A stretch of 64,000 nt of DNA, taken from Rhizosphaericola sp047606825 (lineage in GTDB: Bacteria > Bacteroidota > Bacteroidia > Chitinophagales > Chitinophagaceae). Below are positions 8,612 through 17,780 of the stretch, in pieces (position 1 is the first letter of the stretch; each line of letters opens with the position of its first letter). Below the pieces are notes generated by a model that saw nothing but the letters and a program-made list of their open reading frames with translations, had not been told where the DNA came from and ran no database searches. The stretch lies in the NCBI GenBank assembly GCA_047606825.1, contig JASGDY010000007.1, positions 5,131 through 69,130 on the forward strand, read 5' to 3'. Both the position numbers and the translations under genes were made by a program.

Positions 8612-9085
8612 CTACTGTACCTTGCTGAAACGTACAAACTGAATATAACCGGCTCCGTTCGTTTTGCCGGACAAGGCCTCCGTTGTCAACGGGACTTCCA
8701 CGTCTTTTTCATGGTAGGGCTTGTCCTCTACGGCGGATTCGAACTTTAATTTGTAACCAGCATTGATTTTGCTGTCTTCTATTTCAATGATTTTGACGCT
8801 GCGGTCGCCTCCAGCAACGGAAGCGCCGGTGATGGCACTGAGGTCGGGTTTCTTGGCCGTATAGTATTTGTACCATTCCTTGAGGCTTTTGTACCATTTA
8901 CGGTCGTCACCCAATACATACAGGGTTTTGTCATAGGCTCCTTTGTCGTCCACCAGCGAAACGACAATATAGGCACCCTCGCCCATGTAACTGTTCATCT
9001 GCACCATACATCTGTACTTACTGCTCTGTGCATTGACTGCCAAGGTGAGCAGCAACGTACACGCCATCATGCTTAAATACTTCAT
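8612..9085 (-). CDS. DUF2271 periplasmic protein with possible flavinylation site
   Basis: A 157-residue secreted protein (signal peptide ends near residue 19, AVNAQ). The domain matches DUF2271, a family that co-occurs with PepSY proteins and ApbE. Typical members carry a DAVSGAT-type sequence that fits the ApbE target pattern. Here the matching segment is SAITGAS (residues 83-89), so the acceptor would be Ser89 instead of Thr and the leading Asp is Ser83. If flavinylated, it would be a periplasmic one- or two-electron carrier fed by the neighbouring PepSY reductase. Family call is good; modification is inferred. Confidence 0.8.
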   Translation of the reverse strand: MKYLSMMACTLLLTLAVNAQSSKYRCMVQMNSYMGEGAYIVVSLVDDKGAYDKTLYVLGDDRKWYKSLKEWYKYYTAKKPDLSAITGASVAGGDRSVKIIEIEDSKINAGYKLKFESAVEDKPYHEKDVEVPLTTEALSGKTNGAGYIQFVRFSKVQ

Positions 9086-9684
9086 TGTTGTTCTATTTTA
9101 AAAATTCAAGTGTGCCATTGTTCCTGCCCATATATTCATTTTCTTTTGCGATATGTGGTGGTAAGCGGTTTCATCCATTCGGTCTTAGCAACCAGAGCAG
9201 CTTTGTGGCGTTCTGCCATACTTTGGTATTTTTTGGCGTTGACATTTAGGCTTCAGCGGTTGAGTTGCTTTTCCCCTCGCAATATACGGCAACGAATTGC
9301 CATCTTTCTTAGGGACGGCGAAATCCAAGCTTTTTTCTTCCAACAGTGCCGTTTTTTCGGCGAAATCGTCTTTGGTGGCCCCGCCATCTGGTACAGAAAG
9401 GCTGGACGAGGTAAAATAATGGTCTAAAAGACGACTGTAAACAAACTTTACCACTCTGCAAAATTCGAGCGTAAAAACCAAAATGATTTACGAAATGCGG
9501 AAAAATTATACTGATGCTATCACAGAAGATTTTGCCCTATGGTCTAACCGTAAGCTCGGCGGCGACCAAGCGAGCAAAACTCAATGACAGGCAAGTCTTT
9601 TCATCTTTCCTATCCGTATTCAAAGCATAGATGTCATGGCACATTTTTATCGAGCGAATAGTATAATCCTCTCTTCTACGTTTT
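9086..9684. other. Stretch without a recognisable gene
   Basis: About 600 bases upstream of the DUF2271 gene. Open frames up to about 100 codons exist on both strands (for example minus strand 9185-9481), but their products match nothing I know and lack credible starts. The promoter for the DUF2271/PepSY genes should be at the left end. It may include decayed coding sequence. Confidence 0.4.
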
Positions 9685-10011
9685 CTATTGTTCCTTAATT
9701 GAGTTGCGTTTGATCCCTTCTAAAAATGCATCTTCGGAAACAGAACCATTAATTGTATCGTAATGTGTGTTTTGTAGTTTAAGAGAACAACTATCTTGGA
9801 TATTGATAAGAAAATTGTCTATATCTGTAAAGGTAATATGCATTCCGTTGATGATGACGGAGTGGAAAGGTTTTGTTACCACCGTTACCAGACCTGCGGA
9901 TTGCTCGTCGAGCGGGGAACAGCAAATATTTTTTTGAAATTGGATAAAATCGGGAAGCTGTTTACTTTTGTCTTTACATCCGCTAGGTGTTTGAACGTTG
10001 CATACATTGGG
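9685..10011 (-). pseudogene. Possible 5'-truncated lipoprotein gene
   Basis: A leftward frame is open from 10011 to the stop at 9685 and reads like a mature lipoprotein: TPSGCKDKSKQLPDFIQF, then KPFHSVIINGMHITFTDIDN and an ordinary hydrophilic tail. The SGC looks like a lipobox, but the frame is closed by a stop nine codons before it, and no signal peptide or ATG exists in this frame. The first usable start would be GTG 9882, inside the domain. It is best read as a gene that lost its 5' end. The family is unknown. Confidence 0.35.
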
Positions 10012-10115
10012 TCATTATCGTTCCAGAGGCGTGAAATTTTGATATGCCGACGGCAGGTTCATCCCGATGGGATACTGTTTCCATTTTTTAGCGTTTATTA
10101 AATTGAATAAAAACC

Positions 10116-11516
10116 ATGGCAACCATCAGACGGATAACGATATTATCTTCTTTGTTGCTTCTGTATTTTTATGGAAATGCACAGTTTACGGCCGCCAGTT
10201 GGAAAGGTAATCTACAAATCAATGGCATCACGGTTCCGTTGATATTCCATATCCACTCCAAGGGGCAGGGACTGGGAGCTTCCATGGAAAGTCCAAGCCA
10301 AAGTACGACTGCGTTTCCGATAGATTCGGTGTGGACAAACGGCGATTCCATTTTCATGTTACATACACAACTGAACATTTTCTACAAAGGGAAATACGTG
10401 GAGTTAACGGATTCCATCGTTGGGATATTTACACAAAATGGATTCGACCTGCCGCTCCATTTAGGTACGTACAATAGCGATGAGGCAGGTAGTCTTCCTG
10501 TTCGTCCGCAGACGCCGTCCTACGACGTGGACTACAATATGGAAGAAGTAGAGATTCCCAACAACGACGCGCATATCTCGTTGGTCGGGACGTTGACCAT
10601 GCCGAGAAAGAAAACCAAACCGACCTGCATCGTCCTCGTTTCGGGAAGCGGTCCGCAAAACCGCGACGAGGAACTACTGGGACATAAGCCGTTTTGGGTA
10701 TTGGCTGATTTTCTGACCAGAAACGGTTATGCCGTTTTGCGTTATGACGACCGGGGAACCGCAAAATCCAAAGGAAACTATGAAAATGCGACGATGGATG
10801 ATTTGTCGAGCGATGCTTATGCGGCCGTACAATATCTCCAGTCCAGGCAGGATATAGGACGCATCGGCATGGTGGGACACAGCGAAGGCGGGGGCATCGT
10901 CCAGCAAGTGGCGGCGACGCATCCCGTTGACATTGCCTTTATCGTCATGCTTGCCGGACCAGGGCTCCGTGGCGACAGCATGATGCTCCTACAGAAAAAA
11001 ACCATGGAACTACAAATGGGCCTCTCACCCGGCATCGTTGCTCTGAACGCGGCATTTATACGACCGGCTTACGACACGGCATTACAATATCCTCAATGGT
11101 CACACGGCCTACCCAAGATAAAAGACTATTTTTTCCAAGCCTACGAACAACTCCATCCCGACTGGACGGACGGGAAAATCGTTGCCGAACTACCGAAAAC
11201 CACACAGGCTTTCACCCCCGAATTTTATTCTATCCTCCGGTTCGACCCTGCGCAATACCTACCCAAGGTCACTTGTCCTCTATTGGCGCTCAACGGCAGC
11301 AAAGACGTGCAGGTACTGCCTACCGAAAACCTCTCCACCATACAGTCGCTTACACGGCAGAACAAAAACGTAACGGCCAAAGAACTTCCAGGTCTCAACC
11401 ATCTGTTCCAGGAAGCCGATACCGGACTTCCCAACGAATATGGTACAATCACACAGACCTTTTCACCTGTTGCGATGAACTGCATATTGGAATGGTTGCG
11501 GAATGGAGGATTTTAA
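10116..11516 (+). CDS. Secreted alpha/beta hydrolase (serine hydrolase)
   Basis: A 466-residue exported protein: signal peptide to about residue 22 (YGNAQ), an N-terminal beta-rich domain (25-125) common in Bacteroidota hydrolases of this type, then an alpha/beta-hydrolase fold from about residue 145. The oxyanion region is VSGSGPQNRD, the nucleophile elbow is GHSEGGG with Ser256, the acid is probably Asp in ALNGSKDVQV and the histidine is in PGLNHLF. The substrate (ester or peptide) is not visible. It stands alone and faces rpoB, with a shared terminator between them. Confidence 0.88.
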   Translation: MATIRRITILSSLLLLYFYGNAQFTAASWKGNLQINGITVPLIFHIHSKGQGLGASMESPSQSTTAFPIDSVWTNGDSIFMLHTQLNIFYKGKYVELTDSIVGIFTQNGFDLPLHLGTYNSDEAGSLPVRPQTPSYDVDYNMEEVEIPNNDAHISLVGTLTMPRKKTKPTCIVLVSGSGPQNRDEELLGHKPFWVLADFLTRNGYAVLRYDDRGTAKSKGNYENATMDDLSSDAYAAVQYLQSRQDIGRIGMVGHSEGGGIVQQVAATHPVDIAFIVMLAGPGLRGDSMMLLQKKTMELQMGLSPGIVALNAAFIRPAYDTALQYPQWSHGLPKIKDYFFQAYEQLHPDWTDGKIVAELPKTTQAFTPEFYSILRFDPAQYLPKVTCPLLALNGSKDVQVLPTENLSTIQSLTRQNKNVTAKELPGLNHLFQEADTGLPNEYGTITQTFSPVAMNCILEWLRNGGF

Positions 11517-11553
11517 TTCTGAACATACCAAAGATTAGGTACGCTGAACCAAC

Positions 11554-11585
11554 GATTCCTGCCTACGCAGGAATGACGGTAAGGT
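11554..11585. repeat. Repeat hairpin, GGAATGACGG family, copy 1
   Basis: ATTCCTGC and GCAGGAAT form a short perfect stem around CTAC, and the right half continues as GGAATGACGGTAAGGT. The same 16 bases recur at 17805-17820. This kind of ATTCC...GGAAT palindrome is a common dispersed repeat in many bacteria. Confidence 0.5.
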
Positions 11586-11630
11586 ATTCACATTTCTCAT
11601 CACATAGTTATCCATCGCACCGTATAAAAG

Positions 11631-11662
11631 AATAACAGCCCCGAAAATTCGGGGCTGTTATT
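11631..11662. terminator. Bidirectional terminator between hydrolase and rpoB
   Basis: AATAACAGCCCCGAA and TTCGGGGCTGTTATT are perfectly complementary (15 bp) around a 2-base loop, followed by TTTTATT on the plus strand and preceded by an A-rich stretch. It lies between two converging genes (stops at 11516 and 11682) and should end both transcripts. It therefore also marks the 3' end of the rpoB transcript. Confidence 0.85.
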
Positions 11663-11681
11663 TTTATTCAGAAAATATTCC

Positions 11682-14600
11682 TTATTCAAATTTCAGGTCG
11701 AGACCCAATCCACGCAACTCGTGCACCAATACGTTGAAGGATTCCGGAACGCCTGGTCTTGGGATGTTTTCACCTTTGACGATGGCTTCGTAGGTCTTGG
11801 CACGACCGACGATATCGTCAGACTTGATGGTCAACAGTTCCTGCAATACATTGGATGCACCATAAGCTTCCAATGCCCAGACTTCCATTTCCCCGAAACG
11901 CTGGCCACCGAACTGTGCCTTACCACCCAGCGGCTGCTGTGTAATCAGGCTGTACGGTCCGATGCTACGTGCGTGCATCTTGTCGTCCACCATGTGGTGC
12001 AGTTTAATCATGTAGATGACACCTACGGTCGCTTTCTGGTGGAAACGCTCGCCAGTCTCGCCGTTGTACAGATAGGAGTGGCCCATCGTGGGCAAATCAG
12101 CTTTGACGCAGTATTCCGCAATTTCATCCGGAGTCGCACCGTCGAATATAGGCGTAGCGAATTTCATGTTGAGTTTCTTGCCACACCATCCGAGGATGGT
12201 TTCGTAAATCTGTCCGATGTTCATACGGGAAGGTACGCCCAGCGGGTTCAATACGATGTCAACCGGTGTGCCGTCTTCCAGGAACGGCATGTCTTCCTGA
12301 CGTACAATCTTGGCGACGATACCTTTGTTACCGTGGCGACCAGCCATCTTGTCACCGACTTTCAGCTTACGCTTGACGGCGAGATAGACTTTCGCGAGTT
12401 TCAATACGCCTGCTGGCAACTCGTCACCGATGGAAATGTTGAATTTTTCACGTTTGTAACGTCCCAATTCTTCATTGTAACGGATGTTGTAGTTATGCAA
12501 CAGGATATTGACGTAGTTGTCGGTTTCTTCATCGCCCGTCCAACCAAGTGGATTGACGTTTTGATAATCGACCGTACCGAGGTTTTTGTGGTTAAACTTG
12601 GAACCTTTGGCAATCAACAGTTCACCGAAGTTGTTGTTGATGCCTTGGGAAGTTTTGTCTTTCAACAAAGTCTGCAATTTGCTCAGGAGCAATTCGCGGA
12701 TTTCTTTTACTTTTTCGTCGTGTACTTTTTCAATCTTTTCCAATTGTGCTTTTTCGCGCAATTTTCCATTCTTGTCTTTTTTCACACGTTGGAAAAGGCT
12801 CTTGTTGATGATGATGCCTTCCGTTCCGTTTGGTGCTTTGAGGGAAGCATCTTTGGCGTCACCTGCCTTGTCGCCGAAGATGGCGCGCAACAGTTTTTCT
12901 TCCGGAGTCGGGTCCGATTCGCCTTTTGGCGTAATCTTACCAATCATGATGTCACCTTCCTTGATATGTGCACCGATGCGGACGATTCCGTTTTCGTCCA
13001 GGTCCTTGGTCATTTCTTCGGATACGTTAGGAATATCGGAAGTCAGTTCTTCCTCGCCCAGTTTGGTATCGCGGACTTCCAGTTCGTATTCTTCGATGTG
13101 TACGGACGTAAACAAGTCTTCGCGTACGACTTTTTCGTTGATAACGATGGCATCCTCGAAGTTGTAACCTTTCCAAGGCATAAACGCAACTTGTAGGTTA
13201 CGACCCAATGCCAATTCGCCGTCTTTGGTAGCGTAGCCTTCTGTCAGGAACTGGTCTTTGACGACCTTTTGTCCTTTGACAACGGCCGGGCGCAACGTGA
13301 TGGCGGTAGCGGAGTTGGTCTTGACGTATTTGGTTAATCTATATTTTTTCAAATCGTCCTCGAAGCTGATTAGACGGTCGAGGTCGTTGCGATCATAGCG
13401 GACATGGATTTCATTGGCATCCACGTATTCTACGACACCGTTGCCTTCTGCAACGATCTGGATACGGGAATCACGGGCAGCTTTGGCTTCCAGACCTGTA
13501 CCGACGATAGGCGCCTGCGGCAACAACAAAGGCACGGCCTGACGTTGCATGTTGGAACCCATCAGCGCACGGTTGGCGTCATCATGCTCGATGAAAGGAA
13601 TCATGGAAGCGGACACACCCACAATCTGGTTGGGCGCAACGTCCATGTATTCCACTTCGCTCTTGTCGAGAACCGGGAAATCACCTGTTTCGCGACTGAT
13701 GATACGCTCTTCGAGGAAGTGTCCTTTGGCATCAATCGGAGCATTGTTCTGCGCGATTTTTGCCTGGTCTTCTTCTTCTGCACTGAGGTAAGTGATTTCT
13801 TTCAGATCCACCTGTCCGTCCTTCACCTTGTGGTATGGGGTTTCGATGAAGCCCATATCATTGATTTTGGCGTGGACGCACAATGTCGAAATCAAACCAA
13901 TGTTAGGACCTTCCGGTGTTTCAATCGTACAGAGACGACCGTAGTGCGAATAGTGTACGTCACGCACCTCAAAGCCTGCACGTTCACGGCTCAGACCGCC
14001 GGGCCCTAGTGCGGAAATACGACGCTTGTGCGTGATTTCGGACAAGGGATTGGTCTGGTCGAGGAACTGCGACAATTGGGATGTGCCAAAGAAAGAGTTG
14101 ATGACAGAAGACAATGTGCGGGCGTTGATCAAGTCAACAGGCGTAAAGACTTCGTTGTCACGGACGTTCATCCTTTCGCGGATGGTACGTGCCATACGCG
14201 CCAAACCGACACCGAACTGCGCATAAAGCTGTTCGCCTACGGTACGCACGCGACGGTTGCTCAAGTGGTCGATATCGTCGATTTCGGCTTTACCGTTGGT
14301 CAGGCGTACAAGATATTTGATGATGGAGATGATGTCGGTCTTGGTCAATACTTTGACTTCGGGACTGATTTCAACACCCAGTTTGCGGTTGATTTTGTAA
14401 CGGCCAACCTCGCCCAGATCATAACGCTTGTCGCTGAAGAATAATTTATCTATAATGCCTCTCGCCGTTTCGTTGTCGGGAGCATCCGCACCGCGCAACT
14501 GGCGATAGATGTGCTGTACCGCTTCCAACTCACTGTTGGAGGTATCTTTGTTCAATGTGTTGTAGATGATAGCGTAGTCGCCGCCCACATCTTCGCGTTG

Positions 14601-15485
14601 GATAAATACGCTCTTCACATCCAGTTCAGAGATGATGTCGATGGCTTCCTCGTCGATGACGGTGTCGCGTTCCAGTACGACTTCGTTACGTTCGATGGAG
14701 ACGACTTCACCGGTATCTTCGTCCACGAAATCTTCTACCCAGGTACGCAGTACGCGGGCAGCAAGTTTCTGACCGATATAGCCTTCCAAAGATTTCTTGT
14801 CGGTGGCAACTTCGGTCGCCATGCCAAACAGTTCAAGAATGTCTTTGTCGGTTTCAAATCCGATGGAACGCAGCAGTGTCGTTACCGGGAATTTTTTCTT
14901 ACGGTCGATATAGGCATACATGACATTGTTGATGTCCGTAGCGAACTCCATCCACGCACCCTTGAAAGGAATGACGCGGGCAGAATAGATTTTGGTACCG
15001 TTGGGGTGTACGGACTGACCGAAGAACACACCGGGTGAACGGTGCAACTGCGATACGACCACACGTTCCGCACCGTTGACGACAAATGTGCCGCGCGGTG
15101 TCATATAAGGTATGTTACCCAAGAATACGTCCTGGACAATCGTCTGGAAATCAACGTGTTCCTCATCGTTACAGCTCAAGCGGAGCTTGGCTTTCAGAGG
15201 AACGGCGTAGGTCAATCCTCGTTCCATACACTCTTCGATGGTGTAGCGGGGCGGGTCGATAAAATAATCCAGAAACTCCAGCACAAAAATATTACGGGTG
15301 TCCGTAATAGGGAAATTCTCCTTGAACACACGGAACAGACCTTCGTTGTTACGTTTGTCGGGAGTGGTTTCTAACTGGAAAAATTCGTGGAAAGATTCTA
15401 ACTGAATGTCTAATAAATCAGGAGTTTCAGCAAGGTTTTTCGACTTAGCGAAGCTGAACCTCTTTTGAACTTGTGTTGATGACAT
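11682..15485 (-). CDS. rpoB: DNA-directed RNA polymerase beta subunit
   Basis: The 1267-residue protein is a full-length Bacteroidota-type RpoB. The rifampicin region reads SQLSQFLDQTNPLSEITHKR then RISALGPGG, with the usual Asp, His and Ser (E. coli D516, H526, S531) intact, so no classic resistance change is present. Other landmarks are ETPEGPNIGLI, the GYNFEDAI region, the KMAGRHGNKG motif, and a normal C-terminus (RGLGLDLKFE). Oddly, rpoC does not follow: the next gene downstream is convergent and a strong terminator lies between. The rplJ-rplL genes that normally precede it are also absent. The gene seems to be monocistronic. Confidence 0.98.
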   Translation of the reverse strand: MSSTQVQKRFSFAKSKNLAETPDLLDIQLESFHEFFQLETTPDKRNNEGLFRVFKENFPITDTRNIFVLEFLDYFIDPPRYTIEECMERGLTYAVPLKAKLRLSCNDEEHVDFQTIVQDVFLGNIPYMTPRGTFVVNGAERVVVSQLHRSPGVFFGQSVHPNGTKIYSARVIPFKGAWMEFATDINNVMYAYIDRKKKFPVTTLLRSIGFETDKDILELFGMATEVATDKKSLEGYIGQKLAARVLRTWVEDFVDEDTGEVVSIERNEVVLERDTVIDEEAIDIISELDVKSVFIQREDVGGDYAIIYNTLNKDTSNSELEAVQHIYRQLRGADAPDNETARGIIDKLFFSDKRYDLGEVGRYKINRKLGVEISPEVKVLTKTDIISIIKYLVRLTNGKAEIDDIDHLSNRRVRTVGEQLYAQFGVGLARMARTIRERMNVRDNEVFTPVDLINARTLSSVINSFFGTSQLSQFLDQTNPLSEITHKRRISALGPGGLSRERAGFEVRDVHYSHYGRLCTIETPEGPNIGLISTLCVHAKINDMGFIETPYHKVKDGQVDLKEITYLSAEEEDQAKIAQNNAPIDAKGHFLEERIISRETGDFPVLDKSEVEYMDVAPNQIVGVSASMIPFIEHDDANRALMGSNMQRQAVPLLLPQAPIVGTGLEAKAARDSRIQIVAEGNGVVEYVDANEIHVRYDRNDLDRLISFEDDLKKYRLTKYVKTNSATAITLRPAVVKGQKVVKDQFLTEGYATKDGELALGRNLQVAFMPWKGYNFEDAIVINEKVVREDLFTSVHIEEYELEVRDTKLGEEELTSDIPNVSEEMTKDLDENGIVRIGAHIKEGDIMIGKITPKGESDPTPEEKLLRAIFGDKAGDAKDASLKAPNGTEGIIINKSLFQRVKKDKNGKLREKAQLEKIEKVHDEKVKEIRELLLSKLQTLLKDKTSQGINNNFGELLIAKGSKFNHKNLGTVDYQNVNPLGWTGDEETDNYVNILLHNYNIRYNEELGRYKREKFNISIGDELPAGVLKLAKVYLAVKRKLKVGDKMAGRHGNKGIVAKIVRQEDMPFLEDGTPVDIVLNPLGVPSRMNIGQIYETILGWCGKKLNMKFATPIFDGATPDEIAEYCVKADLPTMGHSYLYNGETGERFHQKATVGVIYMIKLHHMVDDKMHARSIGPYSLITQQPLGGKAQFGGQRFGEMEVWALEAYGASNVLQELLTIKSDDIVGRAKTYEAIVKGENIPRPGVPESFNVLVHELRGLGLDLKFE

Positions 15486-15516
15486 ATCTTGAATTAACCG
15501 GTTTTACGTAAAAATA

Positions 15517-15524
15517 CAAACTTA
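15517..15524 (-). promoter_or_regulatory. Bacteroidota -7 box for rpoB
   Basis: The minus strand reads TAAGTTTG, an exact TAnnTTTG box, 31 bases upstream of the rpoB ATG (15485). A clear TTG at -33 is not visible. It supports rpoB being transcribed by itself. Confidence 0.5.
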
Positions 15525-15747
15525 GGGGAAGGCGTTTCCGCGTTCCAGTGCACTGATTTTCAATGGTTCCAGTCATACAAATTGGCCATTTCTGACTGAA
15601 TATTGCTAATTAGCCCAAAATAAGGGAGAGCAAAATTAAGGGTTATTATTGGAACGGCAAAAGATTTTATTTGGGAGGAAAACCAAAGCTAAACGCTCAA
15701 TTCCTAATACTGAAGACTGTGTCAGTAGAATGCGTAGCACAACATCG

Positions 15748-16755
15748 TCATTTACTTTGTTTATGCAGGTCAATTATTAGGGTAGGCAATATTTTTTCAT
15801 ATTCTTTAACGTCCCATGTACCATGCATTTTGTTCATATATTCTTCCATTGAGTATAAACCGACCTTAAATCTTCTTAAATTGATATTGCCAGGGTCTTC
15901 CATAGGATATGGATAAAGTGCTTTGCCTTGTGCATTGGCTTTGACTTGTGAGCCGTAAATTTGAAGCTTATGCTGCCGCCACAGGATTCTGTCTTTTAGA
16001 TAGGCCAAATCTGAAGGCTGGACAAAACCTTTTTGTGTAGCAATTTCCATTGCTGAAAAATACTTTTCTTGGACTGGCAAAGGTGCGTGTTGTATTACCA
16101 AGTAGATTGTCTGTTCTGCGTTTTCACCTATTATCTCAATTGGAGGCCAACCCTTGTCTAATATTGAGGTAAGCCTGTTAAGATTTAAACTGTCTTTAAA
16201 CAATATGTCTTTCACTAATCTTTGCGCCTGTTCTGATTTTGCGCCATATTTTTTTATTGTGTCCATATATTGAAACCTTGGTTTTTGGTCGGCTTCCCTG
16301 ATGGATAGAAATTCTGTTAACAAAGAAGAATCGAGCTTTTGTGTTTTCAAGGCAATACTTGCATTTATAGCCTTATCGTATTTTTCCCATCTTGAATCTG
16401 ACCGTAAGTTTTCTAGGTCACTATCAGTATATATGGATTCTAGGTAGTTAAATTTTTTTTCTTTCAATAGTTCAGACAATAAATGAAATGCCTTGTCTAG
16501 TTGGTTAGTCAAAGAATATTCACAAAGCATGTCATATGGGATGATATAAAATCTAGGAGCTTTACGTAACTGATTAATTGATAGCAGCCAATTGTATTGT
16601 CTTTCTTTAAGTTTTAATGACGCTTCATAATTTTTAACTTTGTATAAACTGTCGGAAATATGTATATCTGCATAAAAGCTATTTACTTCTTCTAACGTCT
16701 GACCGTTAGCATATAAACCGATTAATATCAATAATAGGGAAATCGACTTTTTCAT
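15748..16755 (-). CDS. DUF6624 family secreted protein
   Basis: A 335-residue protein with a signal peptide ending about residue 19 (YANGQ). The first half is helical and TPR-like (YEASLKLKERQYNWLLSINQ, TNQLDKAFHLLSELL). The second half matches DUF6624, with its usual PSDLAYLKDRILWRQHKLQI and YGSQVK block. No enzymatic motif is known for the family. AT content is higher than in the flanking genes, which may point to separate acquisition. It sits just upstream of rpoB on the same strand but about 260 bases away. Confidence 0.75.
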   Translation of the reverse strand: MKKSISLLLILIGLYANGQTLEEVNSFYADIHISDSLYKVKNYEASLKLKERQYNWLLSINQLRKAPRFYIIPYDMLCEYSLTNQLDKAFHLLSELLKEKKFNYLESIYTDSDLENLRSDSRWEKYDKAINASIALKTQKLDSSLLTEFLSIREADQKPRFQYMDTIKKYGAKSEQAQRLVKDILFKDSLNLNRLTSILDKGWPPIEIIGENAEQTIYLVIQHAPLPVQEKYFSAMEIATQKGFVQPSDLAYLKDRILWRQHKLQIYGSQVKANAQGKALYPYPMEDPGNINLRRFKVGLYSMEEYMNKMHGTWDVKEYEKILPTLIIDLHKQSK

Positions 16756-16898
16756 ATTGTCCTTTGTTATGCTTGTCTAAACAACACTACGATAATGAAG
16801 TAAGCAAAAAGTTGGAATTTATTCCAATTTTTTCTTGGAATGGACGAATTGGAAATCGATGCCTTTGTCAATCGCCGCAAAGCAGAGCAAACTAAAAC

Positions 16899-16928
16899 TT
16901 GTTCATTAAAAGGGATATTGTAAGTTTG
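16899..16928 (+). promoter_or_regulatory. Bacteroidota consensus promoter, MBL hydrolase gene
   Basis: TTG (16899-16901), exactly 19 bases, then TAAGTTTG (16921-16928) is a full match to the phylum's housekeeping promoter. The start point should fall 5-8 bases further on, right at the GTG start codon 16934. The mRNA may therefore be leaderless. Confidence 0.75.
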
Positions 16929-16933
16929 TCCTT

Positions 16934-17710
16934 GTGAATAATCCGGCGTTGAAAATTACTTTTTTGGGTACGGGCACGAGCAGCGGCGTACCGATTATCG
17001 GGTGCCACTGTCCAGTGTGCACGTCCACGAATCCCAAGGACAAACGTCTCCGTTCCAGCATACTGGTAGAGTCCGCAACGACCAAAGTGGTCATCGACAC
17101 GGGGCCGGATTTCCGCCAACAGATGTTGACTGTCGGCAACGAACACCTTGACGCCGTCGTGTACACACATGCGCACATGGACCATATCATCGGAATGGAC
17201 GAGGTGCGCCCTTACAATTACAACCAAAAGAAGCCGATGCCCGTATATGCCAGCGAGCCGACGCAGGAAGCGTTGAAACGCATCTTTTATTATGCTTTCC
17301 AGGAAAAAAGATATCCGGGGATTCCACAGATAGAGCTCAACACGATTGACAAAACACCTTTTACGATAGGCGATATTACGTTTGAGCCGATACATGTCTG
17401 GCATTACAAGCTGCCCGTACTGGGTTTTCGTATGGGGCGTTTTACCTATATCACGGATGCCAACGGTATCGACGCCGACCAGTTGGCGCTGGTGAGGGGT
17501 TCGGACGTGTTGGTGCTGGACGCGTTGGGCAAAATTAAGCACATTTCGCACTATTCGCTTGCCGAGGCGATAGAAGTGGTACGCGCGCTGCAAATCCCGG
17601 CCGTCTATTTTACACATATCGGCCACAGCATGGGACTGTACGATGTTGTGGAAAGGGAACTGCCCGCAGGGATGCATCTTTCGTATGACGGATTGGTGCT
17701 GGAGGTCTGA
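16934..17710 (+). CDS. MBL-fold metal-dependent hydrolase (PhnP/Lactamase_B_2-like)
   Basis: A 258-residue cytoplasmic protein of the metallo-beta-lactamase fold. It begins LKITFLGTGTSSGVPIIGC with the CHCPVC cysteine pair seen in PhnP-type cyclic phosphodiesterases. The metal motif is THAHMDH (HxHxDH), the later ligands include Asp in YITDANG and His in YFTHIGHS. The start is GTG 16934; no ATG is available before the conserved core, and the promoter places transcription start at nearly the same base. The substrate may be a phosphodiester, but there is no operon context to confirm it. Confidence 0.88.
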   Translation: MNNPALKITFLGTGTSSGVPIIGCHCPVCTSTNPKDKRLRSSILVESATTKVVIDTGPDFRQQMLTVGNEHLDAVVYTHAHMDHIIGMDEVRPYNYNQKKPMPVYASEPTQEALKRIFYYAFQEKRYPGIPQIELNTIDKTPFTIGDITFEPIHVWHYKLPVLGFRMGRFTYITDANGIDADQLALVRGSDVLVLDALGKIKHISHYSLAEAIEVVRALQIPAVYFTHIGHSMGLYDVVERELPAGMHLSYDGLVLEV

Positions 17711-17780
17711 AGAAGTTTCAGGTTATACTTTAACGCAGGATAAAATCGGACATTGAAAAACTTAACTAAGCAATGAAAAA

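Noticed and set aside
11721..13196. A 491-codon plus-strand frame within rpoB
   Set aside because: Phe/Val-rich antisense of a conserved gene, without any domain or start signal.
13900..14100. Rifampicin-resistance change in the lone rpoB
   Set aside because: The key Asp, His and Ser of the resistance region are those of sensitive enzymes, so no evidence for a resistance paralogue.
16892..17677. A 261-codon minus-strand frame opposite the MBL hydrolase
   Set aside because: Its product is rich in His/Arg/Val with no domain, while the plus strand encodes an obvious metallo-beta-lactamase-fold protein.
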